NCBI GenBank assembly: GCA_029204225.1
Contig: CM055100.1
Coordinates: 8,014,713-8,078,712, forward strand
Source: Diphasiastrum complanatum
Lineage: Eukaryota > Streptophyta > Lycopodiopsida > Lycopodiales > Lycopodiaceae
Length of the DNA: 64,000 nucleotides
Reading direction: 5' to 3'
Part shown: positions 30,337-42,058 of the stretch, piece by piece
Layout of the letters: every line of letters starts with the position of its first letter
Position numbering within the stretch: position 1 is the stretch's first letter
Notes under the pieces: generated by a model
Seen by the model: only the letters and a program-made list of their open reading frames with translations
Told to the model about the DNA's origin: nothing
Database searches by the model: none
Position numbers and translations under genes: made by a program

Positions 30337-32255
30337 TGCAACATCTAATGAGTATCATCATAAATTCATACTTCCATGTATGATATGAATCTAGATGTCA
30401 TCTATGTCTGGAAGCAGGCAAAATATATTGGAAAGAGAAAATTCCTACCTACATTGCTTTGAGGTATTGATACTTGTCCTTTCGGACCTTGCCACTATGT
30501 AGGGATGGCATTTGTAGAGCATAAGAGGATTCTGCTACACAGGAATCAAAAGCCAAGAAGGAAGGCCATGGCTAGAATCAACATTCACACACAATGTGCC
30601 ATCACAACGCATGTACATGCAAGCATGTGATCTTGGAACTGAATCTTGAATCCATGGTGTACTCTGAAACCTCTAAAACATGCACTGGCAACATTACATT
30701 GAATTTTAATCGTTGAAATTAAAATAAATTGCAAATAAAAAGCAAATATAGTAATATTTTTCAAGATATTTAAAAAAAAAACCTAGAAAAGATAAATAAC
30801 TTATTTAGAATATCCACATGTCAAGCTCACATTTTTATTTATTCATGTGAATTAAAGCCAAAGCACAAGCATGTCAATGTTTGAAATGATTGCTTCCTTG
30901 CAAAAACAAGGTAGGGCCAAAAAGGAGGTGCCTCACAAAATCTAATTTCTATGCCTCCTTTTTTTCCAAAGCTTTTTACGTGCACCTTCCGAGATGTGGA
31001 AGGTGCATGTAAAAAACATTCACATGACCTTTCGTGTAGAAAGTGCATGTAAAATAAAATACGGCAAAAAAAGGAAGAAAAATAAAAGTTAAAAAAGTTT
31101 TCACGTTGTAAAAGATCACCTCCTCGGCCATTCCGCTATGGGAAGCACCCTCGGCCGAAGGGCCTTCCCCGATAGATGGCCTTGGAGGGTGATCTCCCCC
31201 CCCCCCCCCCCCCCCCCCCCAATTAAATCATGCAAAGGTTAACAGTATGTGCTAATTTTATTTGGGTGAATCCATGAACCCATAAAAACATTCATGAATC
31301 TCACATTATTAACTTTGAAGGTAGCTATCGTCACTTGCTTTTTTGTTGCATATTATACAATTTGATAATGAACTCACCTATTATTTTGGGATGTTATGAA
31401 ATCTAAAAGTCCATAACCAAATTTTACATGACATTGTGCTCATAAAAAGGTTGTGAAAAGATTTCAAGGACATGTTATAACTCATAAAGATGCATAATTG
31501 AGACTCAAAAAAGCACTTTAGCCATCAAAAAAGGCCATCCTCGCCATGATTTGCATTTAAAAAAGATAAACTTTACACTCAATTCAATGACCATTCAATT
31601 ATGGCTTGGCCTAACGACCTCCTTATAATAGGTCGACCACTTTACCATGTACAAAGACCATTCTCCAATACATCATACTCCTCCTAACACCCTTAAGAGA
31701 TGCGAGCAAAATAATGCAAGTCTTAACTATATCAAGCTTGGGAAAGAGTTCGCCACCTATAAACATTAGAGGAAGAAGAGGGCCTTTCTAAAAGATGTCT
31801 TTTTATTTATTCTCATTTGTGTTGCCATGTAGACCAATAGAACTACTGATATCAGGCTTCTATGTTACATAGTTTTTCTCGAATTAAAATAAACAAACAA
31901 AAAATTTAAATAAATAAATGTTTCATCAGGCAGAATGTGGAAATGCTACTGGATGTTGAGGCTTGCCTTTCCAACTCATCATTGTTTGAAGAGACCCAAC
32001 CAAATTTAAAATGGATATGTCAGAAGGCAATGCAGAGTTAAAATGAGCAGATCGAGGCAACTTTAATGAGAATACCTTGTCACATCATGGTTTACTAGCT
32101 AACTAGAGTTAACTCATAGCGCCAAAAAGCTCAATGTCTCAAAAATTCACAACAAGCTAGCTTTCTATACATAATAAATGGCGCCATCAAGAAAACTGTA
32201 CTCCTCAATAGACTATGTGCTTTTTTTCAATGAGAAGATGACAAAGGATTATGGG
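30337..32255. repeat. 1.9-kb dispersed repeat, copy 1
   Basis: It matches 47174-49084 over its whole length with scattered substitutions and small indels. It contains a run of 25 C at 31196-31220, an imperfect hairpin around CTCGGCCGAAGGGCC, and several oligo-A tracts. No protein motif. The partial frame near 30420-30560 (CPFGPCHYVGM...) is shared with the other copy but is not recognisable. Both copies end within a few bases of each other; no TIR or target duplication is evident. Confidence 0.88.
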
Positions 32256-32635
32256 TGCCCAAAGGTATTCAAAAAACTCTTGTGTTTTGATGCATCAAGA
32301 GGAAAATCTATATCTTAAAAATTAGTTCAACATGTGTATATGCATTCAGAGGTAAATGTGCAAGGACTAAATTGTCATGATCACAAAAAAGCAACTGTGA
32401 GTATTGATATATTATTTGTACTTATGTTGTTTTCATTCTGGATCATTTATTTCTAAAGTACTAATTTGATTATTTTTCTATTGCAGATTTCTATCTTTCC
32501 AATATAAATGAATGGGAACCATCTGGATCTGTTGCAGGTGTGTTGAATGTACTACATGTTGATATTAGGACTGCAAAGGGTCTTGTTGTTGGAGGGTTTG
32601 CGTATATCGAGACAACCCTAATCAAAGTTAATAAG
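32256..32635. other. Unassigned 380 bp
   Basis: Between the 1.9-kb repeat and a gypsy LTR. AT-rich. One possible splice acceptor (TTGCAG near 32486), but no reading frame that I can interpret. Confidence 0.4.
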
Positions 32636-33386
32636 TGAGAGAGATTTGGCACCCTATGTGTGTACGTCCAAGGGCCGATGATCACATAGCTAATTGACTA
32701 GTTAAAAATCAATAAAAGGACTTTAGGCCTTTTGCGGGACTTTTAATGTCGTGGGGCCTAATAGTCAAGTTAGTAAATAAAAAGGGTTCCCCTCAAATTT
32801 CAAATTCAAATTGGTTCCCTCCAATTTTTGAAATAAGTTCTCTCTACTTTTTGAATTTCAAATAATTAGGGTAGAAATTGGCCAATAGGATTTGAGGCCA
32901 AAGCCCTAAAATCCACTATATAGAATGGCAGTTTCAATTTATTGTACACTTTCACTATTTATTTCAATACAAGCAGGTTGGGCCTCTTGTGGAATGGATA
33001 TGGAATGTCCTTGCTCTTCATCTTTCCTCCTCTAACTCTCATGTTTTCTTTGGATTTGCTAATTTTTGGATTTGATGCTTATTGGGATTGTTTATTGTTA
33101 TACTTTTTATGAGAGATAAAGAGAGAGAGAGAGAGAAAAGGGTAAGTCTCTATCATTGTTGTGGATCTAGTGTTAATGGATGTAGTGTGAATTGCTAATG
33201 TTAATGGATTTGAGTGTTAATGCTTAGTGTTAGACATGAATCACATGCTTTGCTTGATTATGAAATATGCTATCGCAGTCATGGGAACGAATCACCGCGT
33301 GACAACTAGTTGGTCCTCTTCATCTCCTTGATGCTTGAGTGCTTGGATCTGGGGTTGAGGGTGGATAGGAAATACACCCACTACAA
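32636..33386 (+). repeat. Probable Ty3/gypsy 5' LTR with a tRNA-Asp primer site beyond
   Basis: Starts TGAGAGAGATTTGG, has a TATATAG box near 32917 and a (GA)n tract at 33111-33140, and probably ends CCACTACA. Two to three bases later, TGGCGCCGTTGCGAGGG (33390 on) is the primer site complementary to tRNA-Asp, used by many plant gypsy elements. Nothing of gag-pol follows. LTR ends are approximate. Confidence 0.65.
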
Positions 33387-33388
33387 GT

Positions 33389-33408
33389 TTGGCGCCGTTG
33401 CGAGGGAG
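33389..33408 (+). other. Gypsy primer-binding site (tRNA-Asp type)
   Basis: TTTGGCGCCGTTGCGAGGG matches the plant gypsy consensus TGGCGCCGTTGCCGGGG with small differences. Confidence 0.8.
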
Positions 33409-33895
33409 TTACGCCATTTTTTTAGTTTTCACCATCTATTTGACCTATGGATGAATGTTAGCTTGCATTTAGGCATTTTTTTTTTTGGCATAATAGGGTT
33501 AAAATTGCATTTTAGGGTTAATTTGGGAGAGTTCTTGTTTTATTTGAGTGGATTTTCTTGTTTGAAATCTAATTTGATTGTTAAGGAAAGCCATACAGAT
33601 CACCATTCCTTAGATGCATTTGAAAGGAATTTTATTTTACCACATGGACAATTTGAATAGAGGTTAATGCCAATATGAGATGGTTGTTAAAGTACAATTA
33701 TAAGCCGTAAAATTATTGGCACACACAATTTAGAAGATGCACTCTCACACTCAAGACTCAATCTCTCACTCAAACAATATTTGTGGGCTAGCAATTGAGG
33801 CTTGCAGCTTGCCCTTGTGATGAGCATAGGCGACCTAAAATTTCTCATGCATTTGCACTTGAGTCAAAGAAAATGCTGTTGTGGATATTTCATGT
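33409..33895. other. Decayed gypsy leader, no gene
   Basis: Directly downstream of the gypsy primer site, T-rich with no gag motif. It runs into a piece of family B LTR. Confidence 0.45.
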
Positions 33896-34076
33896 ATTTT
33901 AGATCCTTAAGATCCAATCTACTTGAATGATCTTTGGTTAAAAAGAGAAATACACTACCAATCTCACCAATGTAGAAAAATCAGCATCTACACACAATTT
34001 AAGATGCAAACACTAATAGAACTTGATCAAACTTGAATGAAATGATTATGTATGGTTGTTGTCTGTACAAAACCAC
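33896..34076 (-). repeat. Family B LTR fragment
   Basis: On the minus strand it matches the last 180 bases of the family B LTR, including TAGATGCTGATTTTTCTAC and CTTAAGGATCTAAAAT. It is cut at 34076, where the family F LTR starts. Confidence 0.85.
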
Positions 34077-34587
34077 TGTGATGCCACGAAAATGTAAAAA
34101 ATTAAAATATCAACATAAATATGGCATGATATACTCGAAAATGAAGATATGACCTAGATAAGTATAAATCATGAAGAGGCCTAAGCCATTTTTTGGGAAT
34201 ATACCTCCTAAGTACTTGCCTTGTAATTAAGGGCAAGACCTTTTGAAGGAAAAGACATTGTCTTGGACAACCTTTACTAGGTTGTCCATATGAAACGACT
34301 AGATACGAAAAGACATGATAAACTAGAGTAACTTTAACTCATAGCTAAGTATACCTCCTATGGTATAGGTGAACGTATTCTTAGTCTAATCGTTAACTAT
34401 ACCCTTTCGCGGGAGCGACGCACCTGTTGTTTTAGAGGTGTGTTTGTTTGCCCCGTAGAACATATATTGATCTCACACTTCAGTCTCGATCATCGAGAGT
34501 GAAGAGTTTATGCTTATGTAAGAGATTGAAGAAGTGAATAGAGTTCTATGAGTTATTCTCCCTTATCTCTGTTCTCCGCACTGCTGA
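34077..34587 (+). repeat. Family F (gypsy-type) LTR fragment
   Basis: TGTGATGCCACGAAAATG onward matches 61166-61665, the 3' LTR of the gypsy-type element, through TTATCTCTGTTCTCCGCACT. The 200 bases after it are unassigned and lead into copia integrase, so the element is cut short. Confidence 0.85.
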
Positions 34588-34796
34588 GTGTGAGTGATCT
34601 GGAGTCTGCTAACAATCTCAAACGCATTTCATGACTTTCTCTCTGATCAGACAGACGCTCTAGTGCATTATAGTCATTTGCTGAGTTTCCGTAAAGCATG
34701 CTCTAAAGAACTATCTTTAAACTATCTTATTCATCTATCGCGAATACTTACTTTTCGGCACTCAAATAACGACTATCTTTTTAAAAATCCTTTTAC

Positions 34797-37281
34797 AAGA
34801 TCTTCTATCAAAAGCAAGCATCCTTCAGAGTTAATCCACTCAGATGTGCATTTCTCATCAACTACAGGCAAGGGAGGAGCCACTTGTTTTGTTACTTTCA
34901 TTGATGATTACACAAGATTCACTTGGATATATCTTTTTGCTTCTAAATCTATGGTGTTTGATCATTTTCTTATTTTCAAAGCTTATGTAGAGAAGCAATT
35001 CTCATTCAAGATTAAAGCTCTTAGAAGTGATGGAGGTGGTGAATATATCTTCAATAAATTTCAAGATTTTTGTGAGCTTGAAGGCATTAAAAGAGAGTTC
35101 TCTTGTGCCTACTCTCCATCTCAAAATGGAGTGGCCGAGAGAAAGAATAGATCTCTTTGTGAATGTGCAAAATCTATGAGAATTGAGGCATCTTTGCCCA
35201 AAGATATTTGGGGAGAAGCCATTAATTGTGCAAATTATCTTTGCAATAGGCTCTCAAATATAGCTCTTGGAGGAAAGTCACCATATGAAATCTTATTTTT
35301 GAAGAAGCCTAAGGTTGATCACCTTAAAGTTTTTGGATGCTTATTCTTTGTCCATATTCCCTTGGAAACAAGGAAGAAGGAAGATCCTAGTGCATGTAAA
35401 GGGATCATGGTTGGATACTCATCCACCAAGAAGGCCTATAGAGTCTTTATACTCTCTACTTCTCAAGTTATTGAAAGTAGAGATGTTGTCTTTCATGAAG
35501 ATCAACACTCATCTTTTGAAGAGGCCGAGATCAAGAAATCTATGGATGCATCATCAATTATTGATTTTGAAGACAATCATGATGTGATGGGGTCGAGATT
35601 TGAAGAAGACTCTCCTCGGATTTTCTCACCAAGAAGATCCATGAGAGATAGATCCGAGCCTAAGAGGCTCTCATATGTTGACAAAGGTAAACAAGTGGAT
35701 CTTGATTCCACTAATTATGTTTTTTATGTCTCTCATGAAGAGCCAAAGAATGTACAAGAGGCACTCAATACCAAGGAGTGGTATGATGCCATGAAGCAAG
35801 AGTATGATGCATTGATCACCAACAATACTTGGGAGCTTGTGGATCCTCCATCCAACAAGCATGTGATTGGTTGCAAGTGGGTATTTCGGATCAAGTTCAA
35901 TCATGATGGCACCATCAACAAGCATAAAGCAAGATTATGTGCCAAAGGATTTGCTCAAATCCATGGTCTTGATTATGAGGAGACCTTTGCACCCATTGCA
36001 AAGATGGTGACAATAAGAATTCTTATTTCTCTTGCTTGTTTTTTCAAGTGGAAGGTGTTCCAATTAGATGTATCCAATGCTTTTCTAAATGGTTATCTTG
36101 AGGAGGAGATCTATATGGAACAACCTCAAGGATTCATCAAGGATGAGTCCAAAGTGTGCTTGCTCTTCAAAAGTCTTTATGGACTCAAGCAAGAACCAAG
36201 ATCATGGTATTCAAGGCTTAATTCTTTTCTTATCTCACTAGGATCTACTCTTAGTGACTATGATCCTTCCATGTATCTAAAGTTTGTTGATAGCAATATT
36301 GTCATTCTTCTAATTTATGTTGATGACATTATTCTTTGTGGAAGTTGTATCAAGCTAGTTGATGAAACCAAGCTAGCACTTGGATGTGAGTTTAAAATGC
36401 AAGATCTAGGAGAGATGCATTACATCTTAGGCATAGAAATTGATTTTTATGAAAATCATGTCTTTATATGCCAATCTAGATATGCTCACTCTATGTTGAA
36501 AAAATTCCATATGGAAAATTCTAAGAGCATAGATACTCCAATGGAGCAAATTGTAAAAGATCCTAATAAAGGTGATGAAAGAGCCTTTGAGGACATCACA
36601 CTTTTTAGGAGTCTTGTAGGCTCCTTGATTTGGATTACCATTACTAGGCCCGATCTAAGTTTTTGTGTGCACAAATTGAGTCAATTTATGCAAGATCCTA
36701 AGATCCATCATTGGAAGATGACCAAGAGGATTCTAAGATATGTATCTTCATCTTGTGATTATGGTCTACTCTATAAAAGTGAAGATCTATCCATTATTGG
36801 CTACTCAGATTCGAACTTTGCAAGTGACCAGATGGATCGAAAGTCTATTAGTGCATAAACTATCTTTTTTGGAGGCAATCTAATATCTTGGCTTTCCAAA
36901 AAGCAAGATACTATATCTCTCTCTTCATGTGAGGCCGAGTACAAAGCACTCACTACAACTACCAAAGAAGTGCTTTGGATCAAGAGGTTATTAATGGAGC
37001 TAAAGTGCATCAAGGAGGATGATCTACCAATGATCAAGTGTGATAACATCTCGGCCCAAGCTCTTGCCGATAATCCCATATTTCATGCAAGAAGCAAGCA
37101 CATAGAAGTGGCACACCATTTTGTGAGAGAAAAGCTTATTGGAGGATAAATCTATTTGGAGCATGTCAACTTGTCCTCTTGTATTTCCGATCTACTCACC
37201 AAGCCTTTGAACAAAAGTGCCTTCATCAAGCATAGATCTAATCTTGGAGTTATATCAAGATCAATGCTCAAATATTCATAG
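34797..37281 (+). pseudogene. Ty1/copia family G integrase, RT and RNase H (5' truncated)
   Basis: One frame runs from integrase (HSDVHFSS, RSDGGGEYIF, NGVAERKNRS) through the hinge and reverse transcriptase (GCKWVFRIKFN, QLDVSNAFLNG, YVDDIIL) into RNase H (SDSNFASDQMDRKS), where TAA at 36856-36858 interrupts it. The rest of RNase H (SCEAEYKALTT, CDNISAQAL, HARSKHIEVAHHF) follows in the same frame to a second TAA near 37147 and a final stop at 37279. Gag, knuckle and protease are missing. RT and integrase catalytic residues are intact, so this copy died recently, by truncation and two stops. A purine-rich tract (TTTTAGGAGGAG) leads into its LTR. Confidence 0.92.
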
Positions 37282-37299
37282 ATAATTTTTTAGGAGGAG

Positions 37300-38027
37300 T
37301 GTGAAGAATTGAAAAAAATTATCTATGTTAGATATAGGGGTCTTATGTTTTTTACATCAAGCATCTAGGTGTAGTATGTTGATAGGATTAAATTTGGCAT
37401 AGATGGCAAATTATGCATTTCCACTTGTAATGCCACTATTGAGCCAAAATAGAGTAAGAGGCTAAACACGTGCCAATTAGAGTATAGACAAGAGTTGTTT
37501 GATGAATTCCAAGAGGTCCAATAGGATTTAGAGGTGGAACTTTGTGAGGTCCAATAGGAAATTGAGGTGTGCTTGAATATAGTCCAATAGAATTAAGAGG
37601 TGCATGGATCAATGGTCCAGTAGGATCAAGAGGTGACAAAGTATGGTCCAATCATAGTTAAGCATAATGGTAGCCCGTGGATCTACTAGTATCATTGTAC
37701 TCCTCATTTTGGATCTAACTGATTTGGTGATTTCATGGATTTTGTGAGTTATTGGATTTCTAGCTTTCTCTCTCTACTGAGAGCTCATGATGCTTTTTCT
37801 CTCTCTACCTGAGGAGAGCAGCTTGTTTTTACTTAGATTATTTTTTGAATACTTCCCACACGTGTGAGTGAGAGTTGGAAGTGATTGAATGCATGTAGTA
37901 GTGTGTTTTTGCCATAGATTCAAAGATAGATCTTGAATCTCAATCTAGTCTTGATCTTGGTGCATCTACACACCTTAGGAGATCACAAGTACATGTAGTG
38001 GACAGTCCACACATGTGAAATTCAACA
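37300..38027 (+). repeat. 3' LTR of family G (728 bp)
   Basis: TGTGAAGAATTG...GAAATTCAACA. It contains a five-unit array around GTCCAATAGG (37516, 37549, 37582, 37615, 37646) and CACACGTGTG at 37857-37866. A second copy, inverted, is at 53935-54668. Confidence 0.92.
37510..37660 (+). repeat. 33-bp CCAAT-box array in the family G LTR
   Basis: Five units with core GTCCAATAGG...AGAGGTG start at 37516, 37549, 37582, 37615 and 37646, a spacing of 33, 33, 33 and 31 bp, about three helical turns. It lies in the U3 part, where LTR enhancers sit. Confidence 0.88.
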
Positions 38028-38646
38028 TTAGGTTTACAAGAGAGACCATACTTATTGGATAGTACTTGACATATATCAAAACATGATATACATAGTGTAA
38101 CTAAGAGAAGAGACACTAAAGAAGTCTGATGGTAGTAAGCAATCAAAACGAACGCAGACAGAAGCTCCGCATGCGTGTGAGAAGATAATTTTGTCTAGGA
38201 TCATAAGATCCAATTGTCCGCTAGTGAAGCAAGACTACTACTCATGAGAGAACCGTGCTTCTTTCACACCAACGCACTGCGTGGATTCCCATGCATTGCG
38301 CTGAAGAAATCACAGAAAATCAATATAGATTAATTTTTTTTCTGGTTGTGTCTGATTTTGGATGTCGAATGCTTATGTTGCTTATCTTTCATATGTCTGA
38401 GTTTTCTTGTTTCCTTTGAATTCCACATCTTGGTTGAGATGAAGTCGAATGTTGTATTAATTTTATGGACATAGATCAGTAGTAACTGACTACTCTCTAG
38501 AGGATTGTAGGAGTGTTTCAGCTGGCAGTGCCCAGCGAACGCACCTGAACTCCATCCGAATCTCGAAAGAGAGTCGCGAATGCTTTGTGAATTTTCTTCT
38601 CACGATTCTCATCAGTCGTATCGGAGCAACACACGACTCACAACAA
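38028..38646 (+). repeat. Family E 5' LTR region
   Basis: The stretch ending GCAACACACGACTCACA is followed within a few bases by the primer site at 38647, so it is the 3' part of an LTR. Its left end is not defined here because no second LTR copy is in the window. Confidence 0.55.
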
Positions 38647-38660
38647 TGGTATCAGAGTCG
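38647..38660 (+). other. Primer-binding site, family E
   Basis: TGGTATCAGAGTCG, initiator-Met type. Confidence 0.88.
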
Positions 38661-38879
38661 CCTTGTCATATTCTGACATAGCCGAGAAGCTAGCAGATCC
38701 AGGAGGCCAAGCATTCAGACAATCAACCATCAACAAGAAAACAGACTTCAAGAAGCAATGGCTTCAATCAGCAGCATGCAGAACAAGATCTGCACTATAC
38801 TTAATTCTTCAGGATCTCACATTCTAGCCTGAAAAGTTAAGACATCTTTGATACTCAAGGGCGAAGGACTCTTCCCCTG

Positions 38880-41362
38880 GGTGGATGGCACAGAAGACTC
38901 ATGCCTATGACAACAAGCAAGGAGCTACGTGAATGGAGGGAGAAAAACGACAAGGTAGTAGCCTTGCTATCATCTTCCATCGAAGATAGCCTTACACTTG
39001 ACCTGGCTACACTCTCCAAGGCTAAGGAAATGTGGGATGCACTGCTCACAAGATTTCAGACAAAATCAAGAAGTCAGATTATGATGTTGGAAGATCAGCT
39101 GACGAATCTACAGCGGGATGGAAAAGACCTCACTTCTTTCGTGAGAAAGATGAAGGATCTGTTTCTATCACTATACAACTCAGGAGCAGAAAATGCAATA
39201 TCAATCGAGAAACAGCTCACATATCTGTTGAGAGCCTTACTCAGATCTTTCCAAACGACACAAACCATGCTAAAGATCCTACCATGAACCTCGAAAAGGC
39301 GATTGTCGAGATTCGAGAGGAAGTCGAGGCCAAAGAGCATCTTGATCACAAAGATGGCTCTAACCAGGCACTCTATGGTAACAGAGAAAAATCAAAGAAA
39401 CAGTTCAAGCCTAAGAGGGAGTCGAATCAGAGGCAAAATCGTGACCAACAAGCAGAGGGGACTAGCAAAAGCAACTGGAAGACAAAAGGGAGGTCAAAAT
39501 GACAAGATGTTGACAAGAAAACCTGCACGAGATGCAAAAGAGACGGGCATACAGTAGATACCTGCTGGCTTAATCCCAAGATTGAGTGTATCCATTGCCA
39601 TAAGAAGGGTGATGCAGCCATGGATTGCCGTTAGAACCCAAGAAACAGATCAGCACAATACAGACAGGAGAACAATAATAGTTCTCCGTATGTTGAGGAG
39701 CTTGAGAGCTCAAAGATGGGCGAAGAAAGAACAAACAAAAATGGTTCGAGTGCCTACATCTGTGAAGATATGTGTGCAACATCAACTTCTGACACACACA
39801 AGGTGATCCTGGATTCGGGAGCCACCTCGCACTTCATGACATCAAGATGAATCATGTCTGATTTGAGAAGTGTAGATCCCTCAAAATTCATAGTTCTTGG
39901 AGATGGATCCAGACATCAAGTGAACGGTATTGGTTCACTCTGGCTCAACACCAACGGTAGAGACAGACGACTCGAAGACATTTTGTTTGTGCCAACTCTG
40001 CAGCAAGACCTGCTCTCTGTAGCAAGAATAGGAGATGCAGGGATGCGTGTGACATTTTGTAACGAAGCATGCAATGTGATTGATGTCAGCACCAGAACTC
40101 TCATTTCTCAAGGCATAAGAAAAGATAACCTATATCATCTAAAGATATGCCTACTTGCATATTAGGTGCATCAGACTCATGACGACTCGCCAAACACTCT
40201 GTGGCACAGAAGACTCTGCCACATGAACTCAATGACACTCTACCAGTCAAGTTATCATGGAGCAATAATAGGGGTCAGCATCTCAAATGCAACCAATTCG
40301 ACCACATGTGATGCATCTTTGAAAGGAAAGATGTCACGCACACCATTCGTCAAGACTCCTATAGAAAGACAAAGATTTTGGAGCTGGTGCACTCTGACAT
40401 CTGCGGTCCATTCAACGTGATCTCAGTAGGAGGTTCAAAATATCACATAACCTTCATTGATGATTATAGCAAGTTTTTCAGAGTGTAGTTTATTCAGAAT
40501 AAATCTAAAGCACTCAATAAATTCACAGAAAATGTGAATTGGGCTGAGAGATGCACAGGTAACAAGGTGAAGCAGATCAGAATAGATCGAGGTGGCGAAT
40601 ATATTTTGAATCGCTTCATTGACTTCTGCAATGATCGTGGCATCATTCACAGAAGAACTGCAGCCTACACACCGCAACACAATGGTGTTGTTGAACGAAA
40701 AAACAAGACCCTGATGGAAGCAGCCAGATGCATGATGGCATACTCGAAGGCTTTAAGGGCACTGTGGGCTGAAGCAGTAGCTACAGCCGCATACATCCAG
40801 AACAGGACAGGTAAATCCGGTGTTCCTCACACAACACCACATGACCTATGGTGGGGTAAAAAGCCCAACCTGTCTCACGTCAAAATATTTGGCTGTGCAG
40901 CATATTTTACATACTCAAAATAAGCTTCGCAAGAAGCTTGATGAGAAAGCTGAGCAAGAATTTTTGGTTAGTTATGACAATAATTCGTCATACTACAGAG
41001 TGAAAACAGTGAGGGATGTCAAATTCGACGAGAGCAGGACAATGGCCAACGAAGACCCTATTAGCTATAATGTTCTGAAAAGACAGTACTATGACCTGCT
41101 GCCAACGTCAGAGGGAGCAGAGGACGAACACAAAAACAAAGATTTTCGAGTCGTCTCCCATTCGAACGATGAATCAGACGAAGAAAGATTCGAGAGGCAA
41201 CCTGCCGCCGCAGTTTTTGTAAACCAAGATGGTTTCGGACTGAGCAGAGCAGACAAGGGCAAAGGCATAGCTGTTTCGGGCGGATCTCCCAGAAGGTCGA
41301 CAAGACCACGAAGAGTGCCAGCAAGATTTGTGCCAGGCCGCTCAGCTTCCACATCAGAATAA
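38880..41362 (+). pseudogene. Ty1/copia family E gag, protease and integrase
   Basis: A copia lineage distinct from A, B, C and G. Gag (38901-39287) has LREWREKNDKVVALLSSSI, AKEMWDALLTRF and MMLEDQLTNLQ. Two knuckles follow: CTRCKRDGHTVDTC (about 39524) and a decayed one, CIHCHKKGDAAMDC, in which the usual GH is GD. Protease keeps DSGATSHFM near 39815 and QDLLSVARI. Integrase has LWHRRLCHMN, IDRGGEYIL and NGVVERKNKT (40534-40923), then a tail to 41362 (RSTRPRRVPARF). Reverse transcriptase, RNase H and the 3' LTR are absent. Many frameshifts and stops. It has more CG dinucleotides and a different codon look from the other copias here. Confidence 0.88.
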
Positions 41363-41789
41363 TTTTGTGGGTTCAGTGGTGAACCACAGACATTCGAGGT
41401 GGCGATTGAATTAGCATGACGTGTGAACAAAAACTACATCTAACCATTTACATATGTCACATGTCATCGAGCATCAACATAAAGCATGTATGCCAAAAAC
41501 CAAAAACAAGGGCCTAACCTATCATGAGCGTAGAAACTACTTAACCAACTAACTAACATGTCAGCTATCTGTGAAGTGTCACCGTGGTCTGAAACCATGA
41601 ACCAACAATCTCTGTCTCACTTGACAGTCAACCCTAATTACTTATTTACATTATCCTTAATTTCTATATAAGCCCATCAGATTTCTCAGAAACACAAACC
41701 TGTGATTTATTTAACCCTTTGGTCATGATGTCAGCAACCATAAAGCTAGTGGAACAAAATTTTAAAGTAAGTTGCCTATCAGTGTCCTT
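41363..41789. other. Unassigned stretch
   Basis: About 430 bp between the end of family E pol and a shared segment of RT-less elements. No gene seen; a weak TATATAAG lies near 41668. Confidence 0.4.
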
Positions 41790-42058
41790 CTCCAAGGTTT
41801 TCCAAAAATTAGCTCAATTTGATAACTGCTTCTACAATATCTGATTTATTCATTATGATTCTATGTTACATTCTATGTTGGTTTTTCATCTTGATATGTA
41901 AAATTGATGTAAGAAATAGTGAAGCATCCAACATGGACACTATTATCTATATCAATTATGAAAGCTATTACAAAACAATAGAAAGGAGATCCATTCTTAG
42001 AATGGAGATCTTTCTTAAGATGGATCAAAGTTGTGTGGTAAAACTAGTCGAAGAGGGA
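41790..42058 (+). repeat. Fragment of the non-retroviral insert, upstream of another LTR
   Basis: It matches the end of the family B insert (28130-28320): TGTAAAATTGATGTAAGAAATAGTGAAGCA, shortened here, with the shared protein text KIDVRNSEA, DTIIYINY and ERRSILRMEI. It is followed by GAAGAGGGAG and a TGTGAAAA LTR start, the same arrangement as in family B but with a different LTR. Confidence 0.85.

Noticed and set aside
30839-31048. Shared frame in both copies of the 1.9-kb repeat (CEAPPFWPYL) as a possible gene
   Set aside because: Short and conserved only as far as the DNA is duplicated; the copies diverge in frame on either side.
32491-32685. 64-residue minus-strand frame near the gypsy LTR start
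   Set aside because: Straddles the LTR boundary; no motif.
33310-33660. 116-residue plus-strand frame after the gypsy LTR
   Set aside because: It starts inside the LTR, crosses the primer site and has no gag pattern.
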